From Candidula unifasciata (Eukaryota > Mollusca > Gastropoda > Stylommatophora > Geomitridae), in contig CAJHNH020007523.1 in assembly GCA_905116865.2 (NCBI GenBank), forward strand, positions 318,076 to 382,075: a DNA stretch of 64,000 nucleotides, in the 5' to 3' direction. The position numbers and the translations under genes were made by a program. Shown piece by piece: positions 12,501 to 21,520 of the stretch. The notes under the pieces are model-generated. The model searched no databases, was not told the origin of the DNA, and saw nothing but the letters and a program-made list of their open reading frames with translations. How positions within the stretch are numbered: position 1 is the first letter of the stretch; each line of letters starts with the position of its first letter.

Positions 12501-15500
12501 TAGTGTGGCTCGCTGTGGTAGATAGTACTAACCCTGTTTAACCGTAAAGCAACTATACTGGGGGGGGGGGGGGGGGGCGCAACACAGCTATGATGCAACC
12601 TGTAGTCCTGCATGGCTGGGTCTGATGGGGAACAGGGGCTCCCAAGCCACAGAATTTAGGGTTGCATGGCTAGGGAAGTCACCACAAACTGCACAGGGAA
12701 AATTGTTTTTGTTTCTACCATCACTAGAAGAATGTCAAACTTTCTTCTTTAAAACCGAGTACTCGAACCAAGGTCTCCTGCATATGCCCCCAGCCTCTAA
12801 CCACTTAGCCGACTGCACCTCCTCAAAGATTTGTGTTTATTATGTACTATTATCTTTATCTTCCTCAATATAAAAAAAGTCAGAACAGGTGTTGAAGTTG
12901 TCGTCACTTCGCTGTAATGTTTACTCTACTCTTACAGCCCATGAGACAATTGCTATCTGCCTGCCAAGACGGTCACACGAAGCCTGAACTCCGTAGACCA
13001 TCCCCATGCATCGCTGTAACATTGCACTCATTAACTTACAACAACGCAGCCGAGAAACGAACCCACAAGCCTCAGAGTGAAAGGCAAAAGGTCTGACCAC
13101 TTCTCCACAGAGTTCCCTGAACCTTCTGTGTGTGATTAGTGATTAGAAAGGATTATTACAGCACACCGGACAGATCCACAGGTGCTCCGATCTCCTCCTC
13201 AGAAGCTCCACAAGTGTAAAACAACTAATGACGCCCGTTCTGTGCTGGTTAATGAAACATCTTGTCCCCTTAGGGAAACATTTATTTCTTGCAGCTCTCA
13301 GCTGTACCCCTGTGTCCATCTGTCTAGACAGGGATATGGAGTCATCTAAACTGTGTGTGTGTCCTTTCTAATGTGTTGTATAACATAACAAGATCATTTT
13401 TCAAGCTTGTTCCTGATGCCATCATTCCATATTTTGCATACTCTGTGTTCATTATATTTCTCCAACATAGTTCTCTGTGGCAGTTGGTGCCAGAGCATTC
13501 CCAACAGATGACCAAACCATCTCACCTCTTGCTTTTTCAATAACTATGGAATTGTTTCAGTCTGAGTCTCTCAATCTTTGTAACCTGTAATAACACACCT
13601 CAAATACTTCCATGTTTTTAAAGAACATCTGAATATTTAATCTATTTTTGTTTTGTTTTGTTGGACAATCAACATATTTCATAGCAGTTTAGTAAGTGCT
13701 GTGAGAGATTTCTTCAGAGCTCACCATCTGTAAACTCCGGCTGTTTGTCCACATCTGGACTTTTATCTTGCTCCAGAACTTGAGTTTTGCGTGAATGTTC
13801 CGTATTACACAGCTGGCTAATTTGTATGCAGACTGTTGGTTCCTTCTTTCCCAGGCACAAGCCCCCCAACTTCAAAGTAAACATCTCAATTAGCTGCCTC
13901 TTGGGTCATGCTTGTTGGAGGGGGGGGGGGGGAGTGTACTATTCCTTTTCCCCCCAATACTGTGCCCGGCAACCCACAAAGGAATTTCCGTCTGTTGGAC
14001 CTGTCACACCTAGTAGGTCAAATAAATTCCAGCCACAATAAAGACAAAACTATGGTACAGGAGAAGAAATGTACTGCTTGATAGCTTTCATAAAGGGTAC
14101 CGGCCTCCTGATATAAGTTTTCTGACAAAAAGATCAAAGAAGAAGAATGCCAACATAATGCCAAGTCTGCAATGAACTGTTCTTGAAAGTAGTCAAATGA
14201 CATTTGTTCTATTTACGCCTGTGAGGCATTTAATAGGCCAGGATATGAATATCTTCTTCTTCAGCATTCCGAGCCCTTGAGGTTCAATGCTGCATGTATC
14301 ACCCGCCTCCATTCATCTCTCTGGTTGGCCTTCTCTTTCCAGTTGTTGACACCAAGTGTTTGCAGGTCTGTCTGGACATTATCTCTCCATTGTCTTCTTG
14401 TTCTGCCTCGTGGTCTACAACCATTCATCTCCCTTATTTATAGTTTTCACTTCTGTTTTCTTGGTCTGTGCCCATTCATCACAGTTTTTACTTCTGTCAT
14501 CTGACATTCTTTCAGTATGCCCCAACCATTTCAGTCTATTAGCTCTCATGATGCCAGTGATCAGTGGTGATTTGAACAGATGAATTTCGTTGTTGCTTCT
14601 CACTCTCCATTCCCCCCGTTTGCATATAGTTATGTTGAATTCTTTGCCTTGCAACCAGTTTCTAAATGCTTGTCCTTGTTTAATACCCATTTTTAAAAGA
14701 CGGTTGATTATCTCTGACTCAATTCATAACCTCAACAAAAATGATGACTGTCTCTTTCTGATGAGTCAAATTCAGAGACAAAGAATTAATACAACTTTTG
14801 CCCGTAACAAAAGACAGCAAAAACATCACTTTGCTTTTGGAATGACCAAAAAATGTCTGGTGAGCAACTTTGTACTGAGAGAATTGAATGATAATTCAGA
14901 CAGTGGAAATATTCACTTATGTTTAGAAGACTGGTATAGAAAAAAACTACTCAAAGAGTTAAAAATAATTCAGACAGTGGAAATATTCACTTATACTCAG
15001 AAGAATTGTTTAAAAAATTTTAATTTAAAAAAAAAACAATACTGAAAGAATTAAAGAGAATTTAGACAGTAGAGATATTCACTTACACTGGGAAGAATGG
15101 TTTAAAATAACCACTGAAAGAGTTAAATAGAATCCAGATACTGGAAATAAAATGAAAAGAAAAGAATACTAAAAGAGGTAAATATAATCCAGACAGCAGA
15201 AATATTCACTTATACTCAGAAAAATGGTTTTAAAAAAAGACAACAGACAATGTTACTTCCTTCCCATGTGGTTTAGGGGCTCCAGTGTGGAAAAAACAAA
15301 AACAGACCTACTGCATCCCAAACAAGCATGTCTTAGAAGTCTTGTAGGTGGGGACTTTCTTAGAAGTTGAAGTGCATCTGCTTAAGTTAGCAGTGAGGAA
15401 CCTACAGTCTGCATACAAATAAGTCAGATCTGTAAAATGGACGGCACATAAAACTCTGGAACTAGATTAAAGTGCAGAGGTGGACAAACAACCAGAACTT

Positions 15501-17642
15501 TTCCCTGGAGTTTACAGCTGGTGAACGTTAAGAAGAAGAATGTTACTTCCATTTTAATGCAAATAAAAAAGAAGAGACACAAACCTCAGATATATTTACA
15601 AATCCTGAAAGCTTCAGAAGGGACACAAGTTTATCTTTTGACTGGACTCCATTTTCATTTCCCTGGCAGGAAACTGCTAACTCCTGAAGGTAAAGTTTCC
15701 CTTTGGGGGTCAGCACTCGGCACAGCTCACCGAGTACTTCCACGCTGTGGTGGGTGTGGAAGGAGTTGATCAGACCAGATATGGCCACATCGAAACTTGA
15801 ACTTGAATGGGCAGCTGGGGGAAGAACATAAAATATAGGTCAACACACTAAAAGAGAATAAGAGGTGAAGTATTTTAATGATCTTTCTTTGCTGGCTGGC
15901 CCATGATCTCGATTTTTCAGATTTTGTTGCTTGAGTAACCGTAGCTGAATAGCTCTGGCCTTGACCTTAGTAGGGTCTAATAATATACATAGACTGAATG
16001 TTTGTATCTATGTTTTTATCCCCCTGTAGTGAACCATTATCTCCACGATAAATTATGTCCTAGACGGAATGATGTCAGCTCATAAAAATGAATGGATTAT
16101 TTGAGAGTAACAAGGACAGCACCGTGAGTCACGAACAAAATGCTGGCAAGATGGAACCCGTGTGAATCACCGAGAAAATGTTGGCCAAATAAAACCCATG
16201 TGAATCGGAAAACACGCAAAAGTCATCATTGTAATGTGGGCATTTGAAGGTTATATAATGCCTTAGAAAGAGCATGTGGGCAGTCTCGTTTGGGCTAAGA
16301 AGCAGAGTGCGTGAAGAACGGAGAAGTGTTTGCGGATCCAGAATGTGTCTGAGGATGAATGTAGCTTCAAACGCCCTACCTGGCGAAACAGCAACTATAG
16401 GCGGTTTCTCGTCTGCCTGCTGAAATTGTGTTTGTGTCGTCAAAATGGAGGAAGTTTGCGCGCTTCATTGTGATTGTTGGAATGTGCGAATGTGTTTCGA
16501 TCAGTGCAGGTAATATTGCCTTTTTTCCCCATAATTGTTTGCACCAACCTAGACATGTCTCCTTTCTTCATGTACCGGCTGAGATAACAGTGAGTAGAAG
16601 AATAAAGAAAGAAACAGTCTGGTGTTGTTCGCTATCGTCCATTTTCTACTCGTCGTGTTGATGTCGGGTGTGAAAGAGGAGTCTGCAGTGACTAGAGCCA
16701 AAGACACAAAGAACAGAGTCATTGCACACCCCACTGGAATGAAAACAGGGTGGTTGAAAAATATAAAATTTAACTTATGCCCAGTTAATCAGAACAGAAC
16801 TCAGTCATAGGTCAAGGAGACCAAACTGCTCCATCTGTTGTTTTTCAATGAACTTAGTACAATGTGTTTCACAATCATCTAACAATATAATCATTCACCC
16901 AATCTCAGCTGGTTACTGTGACGGCTTTTCTCAGATGGTGATTTTGCAAACGTGAGCTTTAGATAAATGTCCAAATTTGGCACTGATGACTCGATGCTGG
17001 CATGAATATACTGCTGTTATGGTTTTTGTTTTTCTGCAATCATAGTTATGTTTGGATGTCTTAATAAAGGTGACAATTGGTTGAGTTGATTCAGAAACTG
17101 ACATCACAGCACTCAGGGCATACCCACAAGCTCTCTGTCCATATCTTTAGCAGCCAGTGCTGAGTTCTGATACTAATGGTACCAGGAGCATTCTGACTAA
17201 ATGTCCATCTTGTCTTTTCTCGGAGCACTGAGCATCTGCCAGAACTCCTCCCTGCATCAATCTCACCAGACTGTGGTGATCCATCTGCTTCTCTGAACTG
17301 TACACGCTCTCCCACAAGGCACTAACCATGTCTGCCTTATCATGCGTCAGTATTCCACCAAGTTGTGCACAGCCAGCTAGTCTGTCAGCCTGTTAATTTC
17401 CCAACACACCAGCAGCTCCCAGAGAAAAAAAAAAAAAAAAAAATCGGTATATAAGACAATAAATACTCACACATAACAAGTCTGTCAATGTGCTCCAGCT
17501 GCAGCCTGCCACCAGCCCCTGCTCGGACTTTCTCTGAAACTGCAGACACCAGCTCTTGCATATGAGAAGTCATCTGGTCGCCTGCCCACAGTAGCAGAAC
17601 CCTTGAGCCATCAGGAAATTCAATACCATCCAAGCTGGACAT
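426..17642 (-). CDS. CIAPIN1: Anamorsin / CIAPIN1 (cytosolic Fe-S assembly), complete, six coding exons
   Basis: Joining 17642-17471, 15814-15585, 12267-12108, 6583-6446, 4382-4264 and 539-426 gives 933 nt, 310 residues plus TAA, close to the human length of about 312. All five introns are GT-AG and every phase agrees. Residues 1 to about 175 are the methyltransferase-like domain, followed by an acidic linker and a conserved segment ending DLKKPDP (about 225-231). The C-terminal CIAPIN1 domain has motif A cysteines at 236, 246, 249 and 251 (ACKNCTC) and twin CX2C motif B at 271, 274, 282 and 285. In known homologues these bind Fe-S clusters and the protein works with the diflavin reductase NDOR1 in electron transfer for cytosolic Fe-S assembly. 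Introns are 1656, 3317, 5524, 2063 and 3724 bp and full of repeats. Start: the ATG at 17642 opens the conserved N-terminal domain. No promoter element or 5' UTR exon was recognised. Confidence 0.96.
625..3566. repeat. 54-64-bp minisatellite, about 50 copies, in CIAPIN1 intron 5
   Basis: Each unit reads roughly tctgtgtgtgttggtagtca, tgtctctctacaaccttct, gtctccttcttacag. Length varies mainly by the number of GT dinucleotides and TTC/TCC changes. The first four units have a variant (ctccacatcc). Several long open frames through it come from units that lack stop codons and are not genes. Confidence 0.97.
3580..3723 (+). repeat. Direct duplication, right copy (CIAPIN1 intron 5)
   Basis: Near-identical to 1-134, with a small insertion (gagaaaa) near its start and a few substitutions. 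It follows directly on the end of the minisatellite array. Confidence 0.92.
3766..3908 (+). repeat. Short tandem repeat, about 3 units
   Basis: Units containing aaaaccctcaaaagatccac, acagagatctgtgcagagac recur about every 50-60 bp. The motif also occurs in the flanking duplication (atctgtgcaaaggctgg, ccctcaaaagatc), so this looks like a local expansion of it. Confidence 0.8.
3908..4230 (-). mobile_element. LINE fragment: end of RNase H domain to 3' end
   Basis: The minus strand reads [13 protein letters not shown], the end of an RNase H domain typical of I-type LINEs, then a decayed C-terminal region with stops. The same region recurs at 6660, 17095, 22320, 31785, 46225 and 53160. Its edge lies 34 bp from the CIAPIN1 exon 5 donor. 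Confidence 0.75.
4264..4382 (-). CDS. CIAPIN1: CIAPIN1 coding exon 5 (Fe-S motif A)
   Basis: The acceptor ttgtgttacag and donor GTAAGT-like gtaagt/gtaag bound 39 codons holding C236, C246, C249 and C251 ([12 protein letters not shown]) and the first cysteine of motif B (C271). The motif A spacing is C-x9-C-x2-C-x-C, one residue longer than human in the first gap. Confidence 0.96.
4500..4650 (+). mobile_element. LINE 3' fragment ([13 protein letters not shown] type)
   Basis: Translation gives [20 protein letters not shown], shared with 28600-28700 and typical of the region after the reverse transcriptase in LINEs. It is too short to be more than a remnant. Confidence 0.65.
4655..4795 (+). repeat. 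Short degenerate tandem repeat
   Basis: Phrases such as catcccctaccacagacact and attccctaccacagacattg recur every 20-26 bp. Confidence 0.6.
4800..5590. other. CIAPIN1 intron 4 sequence, nothing recognised
   Basis: AT-rich intronic DNA. No coding, tRNA-like or repeat structure was seen. Confidence 0.5.
5595..5760 (-). mobile_element. LINE 3'-end fragment
   Basis: On the minus strand it reads [19 protein letters not shown] and ends in a GAAGAAGAAG tail, as do other LINE 3' ends in this window. The assignment rests on this resemblance. Confidence 0.45.
6015..6297 (-). mobile_element. Family A SINE-like element
   Basis: It matches the repeated pattern of family A, read on the minus strand: a gggttcc head, a block around gagaggcaaggaaccagcag, a block around caggttctggaacaggac, then a gtgaacacgaagatgatgat tail. 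It lies in CIAPIN1 intron 4. Confidence 0.85.
6446..6583 (-). CDS. CIAPIN1: CIAPIN1 coding exon 4 (acidic linker)
   Basis: The acceptor ttctctcag and donor GTACAT bound this exon. It encodes [10 protein letters not shown], then an Asp/Glu-rich stretch and the conserved [10 protein letters not shown] motif that precedes the Fe-S region in this family. It ends after one base of the next codon. Confidence 0.95.
6660..6905 (-). mobile_element. LINE 3' fragment, after RNase H
   Basis: The minus strand contains CGCTCAGAGGAAAGGCAAG and ends near GGAATGCCCCAGAGTGCTG, the same order as in the 22320 and 31785 fragments. It includes a local 26-bp duplication (ccccatccttagtagcagagt). Confidence 0.65.
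6925..7100 (+). mobile_element. LINE 3'-end fragment
   Basis: It shares the series agaactagggaacaagacc, ctccaggacgacc and gaggactggaatg with 48190-48380, a LINE 3' end of the RPPGRPRLRWEDN type. Confidence 0.65.
7660..7802 (+). mobile_element. LINE C-terminal fragment with (GAA)n-type tail
   Basis: It matches 47790-47960 (minus) and 63270-63440 (minus): agcaagctatggggaaccat, then catgcgagttcatagaggc, ending acaaagaagaagaaag. In the longer copies this follows a TPEHILQTCP-type Cys/His region. Confidence 0.65.
7970..8185 (-). mobile_element. Family A SINE-like element, diverged
   Basis: It has the cttcatcttcttctcagagt tail block, the ccagctgtaaaatccagcag block and the tactgactgtcggttgcttacc block in antisense orientation. 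The head end is degraded. Confidence 0.7.
8195..8295 (+). repeat. Repeat D, copy 1
   Basis: Shares aagccccac-ctggc, ggccctaa, gcctg, ggggtttct and gtgattctcctcc with 26248-26365. Both copies sit a similar distance upstream of a family B SINE. Confidence 0.55.
8425..8655 (+). mobile_element. Family B tRNA-derived SINE
   Basis: The tRNA-like head has an A-box-like tggtatagcgacc and a B-box-like region near gagtttgcttcc. The body reads ctcccaggtcgacccagcc, gggaagtaaaggcggcc and gtctagccctatatgcct, matching the other family B copies. Confidence 0.8.
8760..10626 (-). mobile_element. Decayed LINE: endonuclease and reverse transcriptase remains
   Basis: Minus-strand reading near 10570-10340 gives [17 protein letters not shown] and DHRLVIAYL, which resemble the C-terminal part of an APE-type endonuclease (DSDHxLV). 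At 8930-8790 it gives [20 protein letters not shown] and FIGQKKAFY, matching the reverse transcriptase pattern QAGFRxGxxxxDxI...FxDxxKAFD with the catalytic Asp residues lost. Stops and frameshifts are frequent. A hAT MITE sits just upstream of the endonuclease part. Confidence 0.7.
10627..10824 (+). mobile_element. hAT-type MITE with 8-bp target duplication
   Basis: The left end reads gagcggttctcaacctg and the right end gaggttaagaaccaccg, forming terminal inverted repeats. The flanks are TTCTAGGA and TTTTAGAA, 6 of 8 identical and fitting the nTnTAGnn target of many hAT elements. The interior (gggtcgc, gcattaggg) matches the copies at 18794, 31495 and 58251. Confidence 0.85.
10830..11690. 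other. CIAPIN1 intron 3 sequence, nothing recognised
   Basis: Intronic DNA without a recognisable gene or repeat family. There are short T-rich runs near 11118-11140. Confidence 0.45.
11695..11970 (-). mobile_element. Family A SINE-like element
   Basis: Antisense copy with the blocks ttcgcgttcaccagctgtaa, gttccagaacctgaatgttg, gttccttgcctatcaggcag and the head aacagggcctcgggacccac. It ends about 140 bp from CIAPIN1 exon 3. Confidence 0.88.
12108..12267 (-). CDS. CIAPIN1: CIAPIN1 coding exon 3
   Basis: The acceptor tgtgtctgcag and donor GTGAGT bound 53 codons plus one base. The segment [16 protein letters not shown] corresponds to the FEVGSSRQLKLS region at the end of the methyltransferase-like domain. 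The following acidic-linker exon joins in phase (T + CT gives Ser). Confidence 0.95.
12310..12500 (-). mobile_element. Possible LINE 3'-end fragment
   Basis: It begins with an antisense (GAA)n tail (cttcttcttcttctcttcc) and contains atccatattttcctaggtct, as seen at several LINE 3' ends. The protein match is weak. Confidence 0.35.
12560..12577 (+). repeat. Poly-G run of 18
   Basis: An uninterrupted run of 18 G. Confidence 0.9.
12760..12830 (-). mobile_element. tRNA-like SINE head
   Basis: The minus strand reads GGCTAAGTGGTTAGAGGC (A-box-like) and then GGTTCGAGTAC (B-box-like) at tRNA spacing. No recognisable body follows. It could be a decayed tRNA pseudogene instead. Confidence 0.5.
13025..13100 (-). 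mobile_element. Possible tRNA-like SINE head
   Basis: The minus strand has GTGGTCAGACC and GGGTTCGTTTCTC at plausible A/B-box spacing. A flanking segment (13150-13260) resembles 22800-22895, suggesting a shared, unclassified repeat. Confidence 0.35.
13700..13985 (-). mobile_element. Family A SINE-like element
   Basis: Antisense copy: tcaccatctgtaaactccgg, ctccagaacttgagttttgc and gcagactgttggttcctt. A run of G at 13920-13932 interrupts the head region. Confidence 0.8.
14245..14690 (-). mobile_element. LINE 3' end (RPRGRPR type) with (GAA)n tail
   Basis: Minus-strand reading gives GKEFNITI, a [17 protein letters not shown] stretch and a 3' end ATGAACCTCAAGGGCTCGGA, AT then GCTGAAGAAGAAG (approximate). 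The same 3' end occurs at 50845-51190 and 61885-62145. Broken by frameshifts. Confidence 0.75.
14888..15232 (+). repeat. Diverged tandem repeat, five units of about 55-90 bp
   Basis: The phrase cagacagtggaaatattcac recurs at about 14896, 14968, 15062, 15132 (partial) and 15190, each followed by tcagaagaatggtttaaaa-like sequence. The A-rich spacers vary in length. Confidence 0.75.
15250..15541 (+). mobile_element. Family A SINE-like element next to CIAPIN1 exon 2
   Basis: Sense copy with head cccatgtggtttaggggctc, middle cagtctgcatacaaataagt, cagatctgtaaaatgg, and 3' end gctggtgaacgttaagaagaag. Its tail stops about 43 bp from the exon 2 donor, antisense to the gene. Confidence 0.88.
15585..15814 (-). 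CDS. CIAPIN1: CIAPIN1 coding exon 2
   Basis: The acceptor cccccag precedes CT, which completes a Ser codon, giving [14 protein letters not shown]. This matches the known SAHKESSFDIILSG segment of anamorsin. The exon ends ...GFVNISE with donor GTTTGT, which is weaker than the others, but the phase (0) is right for exon 3. A family A SINE ends about 43 bp past this donor. Confidence 0.95.
15860..17090. other. CIAPIN1 intron 1 sequence, no family recognised
   Basis: A short two-copy motif (gtgaatcaccgagaaaatgt, tggc and its neighbour gtgagtcacgaacaaaatgc) lies at 16125-16190. Nothing else was recognised. Confidence 0.4.
17095..17420 (-). mobile_element. LINE fragment: end of RNase H domain to 3' end
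   Basis: The minus strand reads GAAGVLGN, stop, [19 protein letters not shown], an RNase H C-terminus with an in-frame stop, followed by the same 3' region as at 3908-4230. It lies about 50 bp from the CIAPIN1 exon 1 donor. Confidence 0.75.
17471..17642 (-). CDS. CIAPIN1: CIAPIN1 coding exon 1 (residues 1-57 plus one base)
   Basis: The exon begins at the ATG and ends ...RLVM plus T before a GTGAGT donor at 17470. It encodes the first part of the methyltransferase-like domain, with a hydrophobic LLLWAG strand near residue 17. A possible 5' UTR acceptor (aaacag) lies five bases upstream of the ATG, so an upstream non-coding exon is possible. A LINE fragment begins about 50 bp into the intron. 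Confidence 0.94.
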
Positions 17643-17649
17643 AGTGACT

Positions 17650-18525
17650 GTTTCCCAGGTTTACTTTCACACTTCTGCATGATTTAGAACAAACATAAAT
17701 ATATGCACTATTAAAGAAACTTTCACAGAAGATCGATCAATCTGCTCAGAATAACACAAAAACCAGCCAGCAGCAAGAGTGTAATACACTATAGAACAGC
17801 AAGCTACAAGACAAGTGGTCGACCAAGAAACACATGGGTGGAGAGAGTAAGAGAGACACTACAGAAACATAATATGACATAACACAAACTTTGCTACTAG
17901 CAAAAGAGAGGAAATGTGTTAAAAAAAATGCAGTCTGCCATTAATGGAAGTAGTCGGGCACAATAAACTAACTATACACACACAGAATTGTTAATTATGT
18001 TAATGTATGCATCATTACAGGGAATCTGCATGGCCATGTGTTTCACCTACTGACATCAGGTCATGGGGGTCATTCAGTTCACGATTACAACTGCTCCTTG
18101 AGGTTCAATACTGAAGGTAGGAAGCGCATGGCGTCTACAGTGTTCTTAGTGGGCTGCTAGCCATTCTGTGATGGAAGACTGAGCTAAGTGGGATCAAACC
18201 CACTGCAAAAAGTGGACTCTCCCACCTTTAAATGTTTTGTTCGGCCATAACACGTGATGAGGAGCACCCGTTTGGCAATACGATGACCCTGAGGGACACA
18301 ATCCATTGTGTAGGTTTACTTATTGCGGTTCTGAAATATTGAATACTGCTTTAGGTTTCTTAACTCTAACCCTAGCTCTAACCTCAAACACTATCAAAAA
18401 TTGAAGATTATTAGTATCTGAACTTACACAATCAATAGACTACAACTCTAGGGTTGGCATTTAAAGTATTATGAACTCATTATAGACTGCATCCCTCAGG
18501 GTTGCCACATGGAGTTCTGCCACTC
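17650..18525. other. Intergenic / CIAPIN1 5' flank, nothing recognised
   Basis: This is the region directly upstream of the CIAPIN1 start. I saw no convincing TATA box, CpG-rich stretch or additional exon. Confidence 0.4.
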
Positions 18526-18530
18526 TCTCT

Positions 18531-18757
18531 TGCATCCGTCATGAAACTATAGTTGTGCATCCATCATGAAACTATAGTTGTTCATCCGTCATGAAACTAT
18601 AGTTGTGCATCCGTCATGAAACTATAGTTGTGCATCCGTCATGAAACTATAGTTGTGCATCCGTCATGAAACTATAGTTGTGCATCCATCATGAAACTAT
18701 AGTTGTGCATCCGTCATGAAACTATAGTTGTGCATCCATCATGAAACTATAGTTGTG
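18531..18757 (+). repeat. 25-bp minisatellite, nine units
   Basis: The unit is catccgtcatgaaactatag plus ttgtg. Starts of atgaaactatag fall exactly every 25 bp from 18541 to 18741, with ccgtc/ccatc and gtg/ttc variants. Confidence 0.95.
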
Positions 18758-18793
18758 TTCAGTGAATCCAATACGGGCTGGAAGGATCTAGGA

Positions 18794-18966
18794 CAGTGGT
18801 TCTCAACCTTCCTAATGCCGCGACCCTTTAATACAGTTCCTCATGTTGTGGTGACCCCCAGCCATATAATTATTTTCGTTGCTACTTCATAACATGTGTT
18901 TTCCGATGGTCTTAGGTGACCTCGGTGAAAGGGTTGTTCGACGCATAAAGGAGTCGCGACCCACTG
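18794..18966 (+). mobile_element. hAT-type MITE
   Basis: The left end cagtggttctcaaccttcct follows ATCTAGGA, a typical hAT target. The interior has gcgaccctttaatacagt, ccccagccatataat and gagtcgcgacccac. The right inverted repeat is lost or truncated. Confidence 0.8.
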
Positions 18967-19049
18967 ATGATGTCAGGAAACATCCTCTATTTAAACATAC
19001 AACTTAATGAGTATGCTGGGTGTGAAAATGGTGGCTGGTGTTTATTTGA

Positions 19050-19345
19050 CAGGGCTGACAAAGATCAGTTCCATTCTCATACCAGGGCACACAAGCATGC
19101 AAGGAAATGAGCCAGCTAACAGGCTTGCATGTAAGGCTACTGTAGTTAGAGTTGTAGTTAATATACTCTACAAGTAATAAGATGCTTGTTAAAGCCAAAC
19201 GACTGTGAATCTGCAACCATGACCAGACTGCAAAAACAGCAAGTTAAAAGACAAGAGCACTATGCAGGAAGCTAAGGAAGAATTAGAAACTAACACAGAA
19301 CTTGAGTCGTGAGCTGTTACATGCTGCGAGATCCCAGCACTTATG
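19050..19345 (+). mobile_element. LINE fragment: RNase H C-terminus
   Basis: It reads SSILIPGHTSMQGNEPANRL, then LACKAT, close to the RNase H region at 22890-23190 (minus), followed by a decayed C-terminal part. Several stops. Confidence 0.65.
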
Positions 19346-19559
19346 GACTGAATGGCTTGATGTGCACTAAGAATAATCTGTTGACTTACTAACTGACCTT
19401 TGAATGTATTATGAAAAGTAAAGCCAGTGTACATGTAACTGGGCAATATAACAGGTAATTAGACATATTTTGTACTGTCATATGAACAGTTTTACATCAT
19501 CTATTCACTATTACTAGATTCCAGATTTCTGGAAAGAAATTTGCAAGGCTGGATCAAAA

Positions 19560-19775
19560 TATTTCTTTCTCTTTTCAGCAATCACTGGCTGTAAACAGAT
19601 GGAAAGTGGTGGTTGCCTGACCACTTCAGGTGGTACTGTTCCAGAACTTGAGTTTTGCATGCACATCAATTTTACAGATCTGGTTTATTTATACACAGGA
19701 CTGTTGGTTACATGCCTTTGACTCAGAAGGAAGCACTCCTAATTAGTCGTCTTTTATGCGTACTGATCTTGTTAT
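19560..19775 (-). mobile_element. Family A SINE-like element, diverged
   Basis: Antisense copy with cactggctgtaaacagatgg, gttccagaacttgagttttg and gaaggaagcactcctaatta blocks. Confidence 0.7.
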
Positions 19776-19799
19776 AGGGCTGTGGGTCTATCGCAAAGA

Positions 19800-21085
19800 C
19801 ATAAGGAAGTTAGAATCAGCTAGAACTGAAAGGATTAAAGCCTCCACACACAAAAGAAGCAGCAGTGTCTAACTGCTGATTCAGGTGTCATAGGTGTTGA
19901 CACTTTTATCAAGGCGGATATTGACACTTTTTTTTAATTGTAAATGACTCACTGACTGATTACTATATTATTTATTAATAATTAATTACTTTTTATAAAT
20001 CACACAAACATAACACCATCAGAAAAGCATCCTGATAAAGTTAAATGATAGTAAATATAACCACCGAGTGTGAATCTTATCCTCCTAATTCTAACATTTC
20101 TCTTCTATCATGCCATTACTGTCTGTAAATTTACATATTATTTTGTCAACAGATAATCACACACAATGAGTCAGCAAACTGTTTTGGCCTACACTAAGTA
20201 AGTTACATTTATTAATATGAATTATTATTGCTCCGGTATGCTATTCATTTGGTAAACAATTTTTATATTATATTATACTTTCCAACTTGTGTGATAACCT
20301 CACAACTAAACCGAAGTACTACAAGAAAATTAGAGAATATAATGTTCGTACACCAACGAATTATGAGAATGCAGCTTTTTCAAGACAAATGATTCTCTTC
20401 CTGTCATAATTACACGCCCACACTGATAAATGAAAATTTCATACATATACATATGTTTGGTAAAGTTTTTCTTACTCTGACTTTAAACTAGTTATGAATG
20501 AAAACTGAAGGAAGACACACTCAAGAGCTGACAATACAGCAGCAATGCGACGCCAGCGTCCAGTCAGCTGATACTTCAGACAGTTTAGCGAGTCGCTTGT
20601 GTTGAGTTTAAATTTTATTTTAACAAAAATTCAATAACATTAGATTTAAAATAATAAAAAAATTCAGTCCTGTGAGGACTAATTAGATGACATACGTGAG
20701 TTCCTGCTACTCAAATATAACTAAAACTTCTCGACTAATAAATCAACACAAAACGTTGACTCACTTTAAGAAACTGCCTCTAGGTTTCCTCTCACGAATT
20801 GTCCGTGCGACTGCGACACTAACCACAACCGGAAGTTCGAATTTTTTGTTCTTCGTATTTTATTTAATTCGCTTATTAAAAGGTAATTACTACTTACATT
20901 TAGGAGCCGATAGAGACCTGCCTAACAAGGTTAAGCGATTTATTACTAGATCTAAAATCCATCTATCAAAGGACAAGTTATGACGAAATGACCATGCTAT
21001 CTTTGACGAAGTTGCCCACTGTATATAAAATCGACGAGAATAATCAAAAGAAAACTCCACTACCTTATTGATACAATGTTTGTAA
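19800..21085. other. AT-rich intergenic DNA
   Basis: AT-rich with short homopolymers. A less AT-rich patch at 20515-20600 is the only candidate distal promoter for CIAPIN1 that I noticed. No element supports it directly. Confidence 0.35.
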
Positions 21086-21089
21086 AAAT

Positions 21090-21520
21090 TGAGTTGAGTC
21101 AAGACGTTTGAAGTTTAGGGTTTTAAGTTTAAACAACGGATTAACATTATGGCACAAGGTTAGTAACCCATAAGTGCTCTGTTCTACTTCTAACGCAAGT
21201 CTAAGCCCGAAGTATCTCAGCGCATTGCACGGGCTCCGTAGCACCGGCGAGGATCCTAAAATATTTTTGGGTAAATTTTTAACTCCAAATGTGTGCCCTG
21301 GCAGCGCCGTTATGCTACTCTTTTTTATTTCCAACTGCCAAGGGCTTTTTTTTTTTACGTGTGCAGCAATCCACACGGGCGTCCGATATCACTACCTAGA
21401 GACTAGGGGAAATTACTAGAAGTCCACGAAAACAGAAAAAATCCCAGCAATTACCGCGGCTTGAACCCGGGACCTCTAGCAATTGAGGCGGACACCATAC
21501 CTCGAGACGACGCAGCCCCG
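21090..21520 (-). mobile_element. Family C SINE (long, tRNA-derived), full length
   Basis: On the minus strand a tRNA-like head (GGTATGGTGTCCGCCTCAAT, then GGTCCCGGGTTCAAGCC) is followed by the body: ACTTCTAGTAATTTCCCC, GTGTGGATTGCTGCACACGT, CCCTTGGCAGTTGGAAAT, GGATCCTCGCCGGTGCTACG, and a tail ACTTATGGGTTACTAACC. Same order as at 59945-60345. Confidence 0.85.

Noticed and set aside
14590..15045. 151-codon plus-strand frame
   Set aside because: It joins antisense LINE sequence to a diverged tandem repeat.
16129..16810. Overlapping frames of 60-104 codons in CIAPIN1 intron 1
   Set aside because: No domain, no good splice signals in phase with CIAPIN1, and both strands are equally open.
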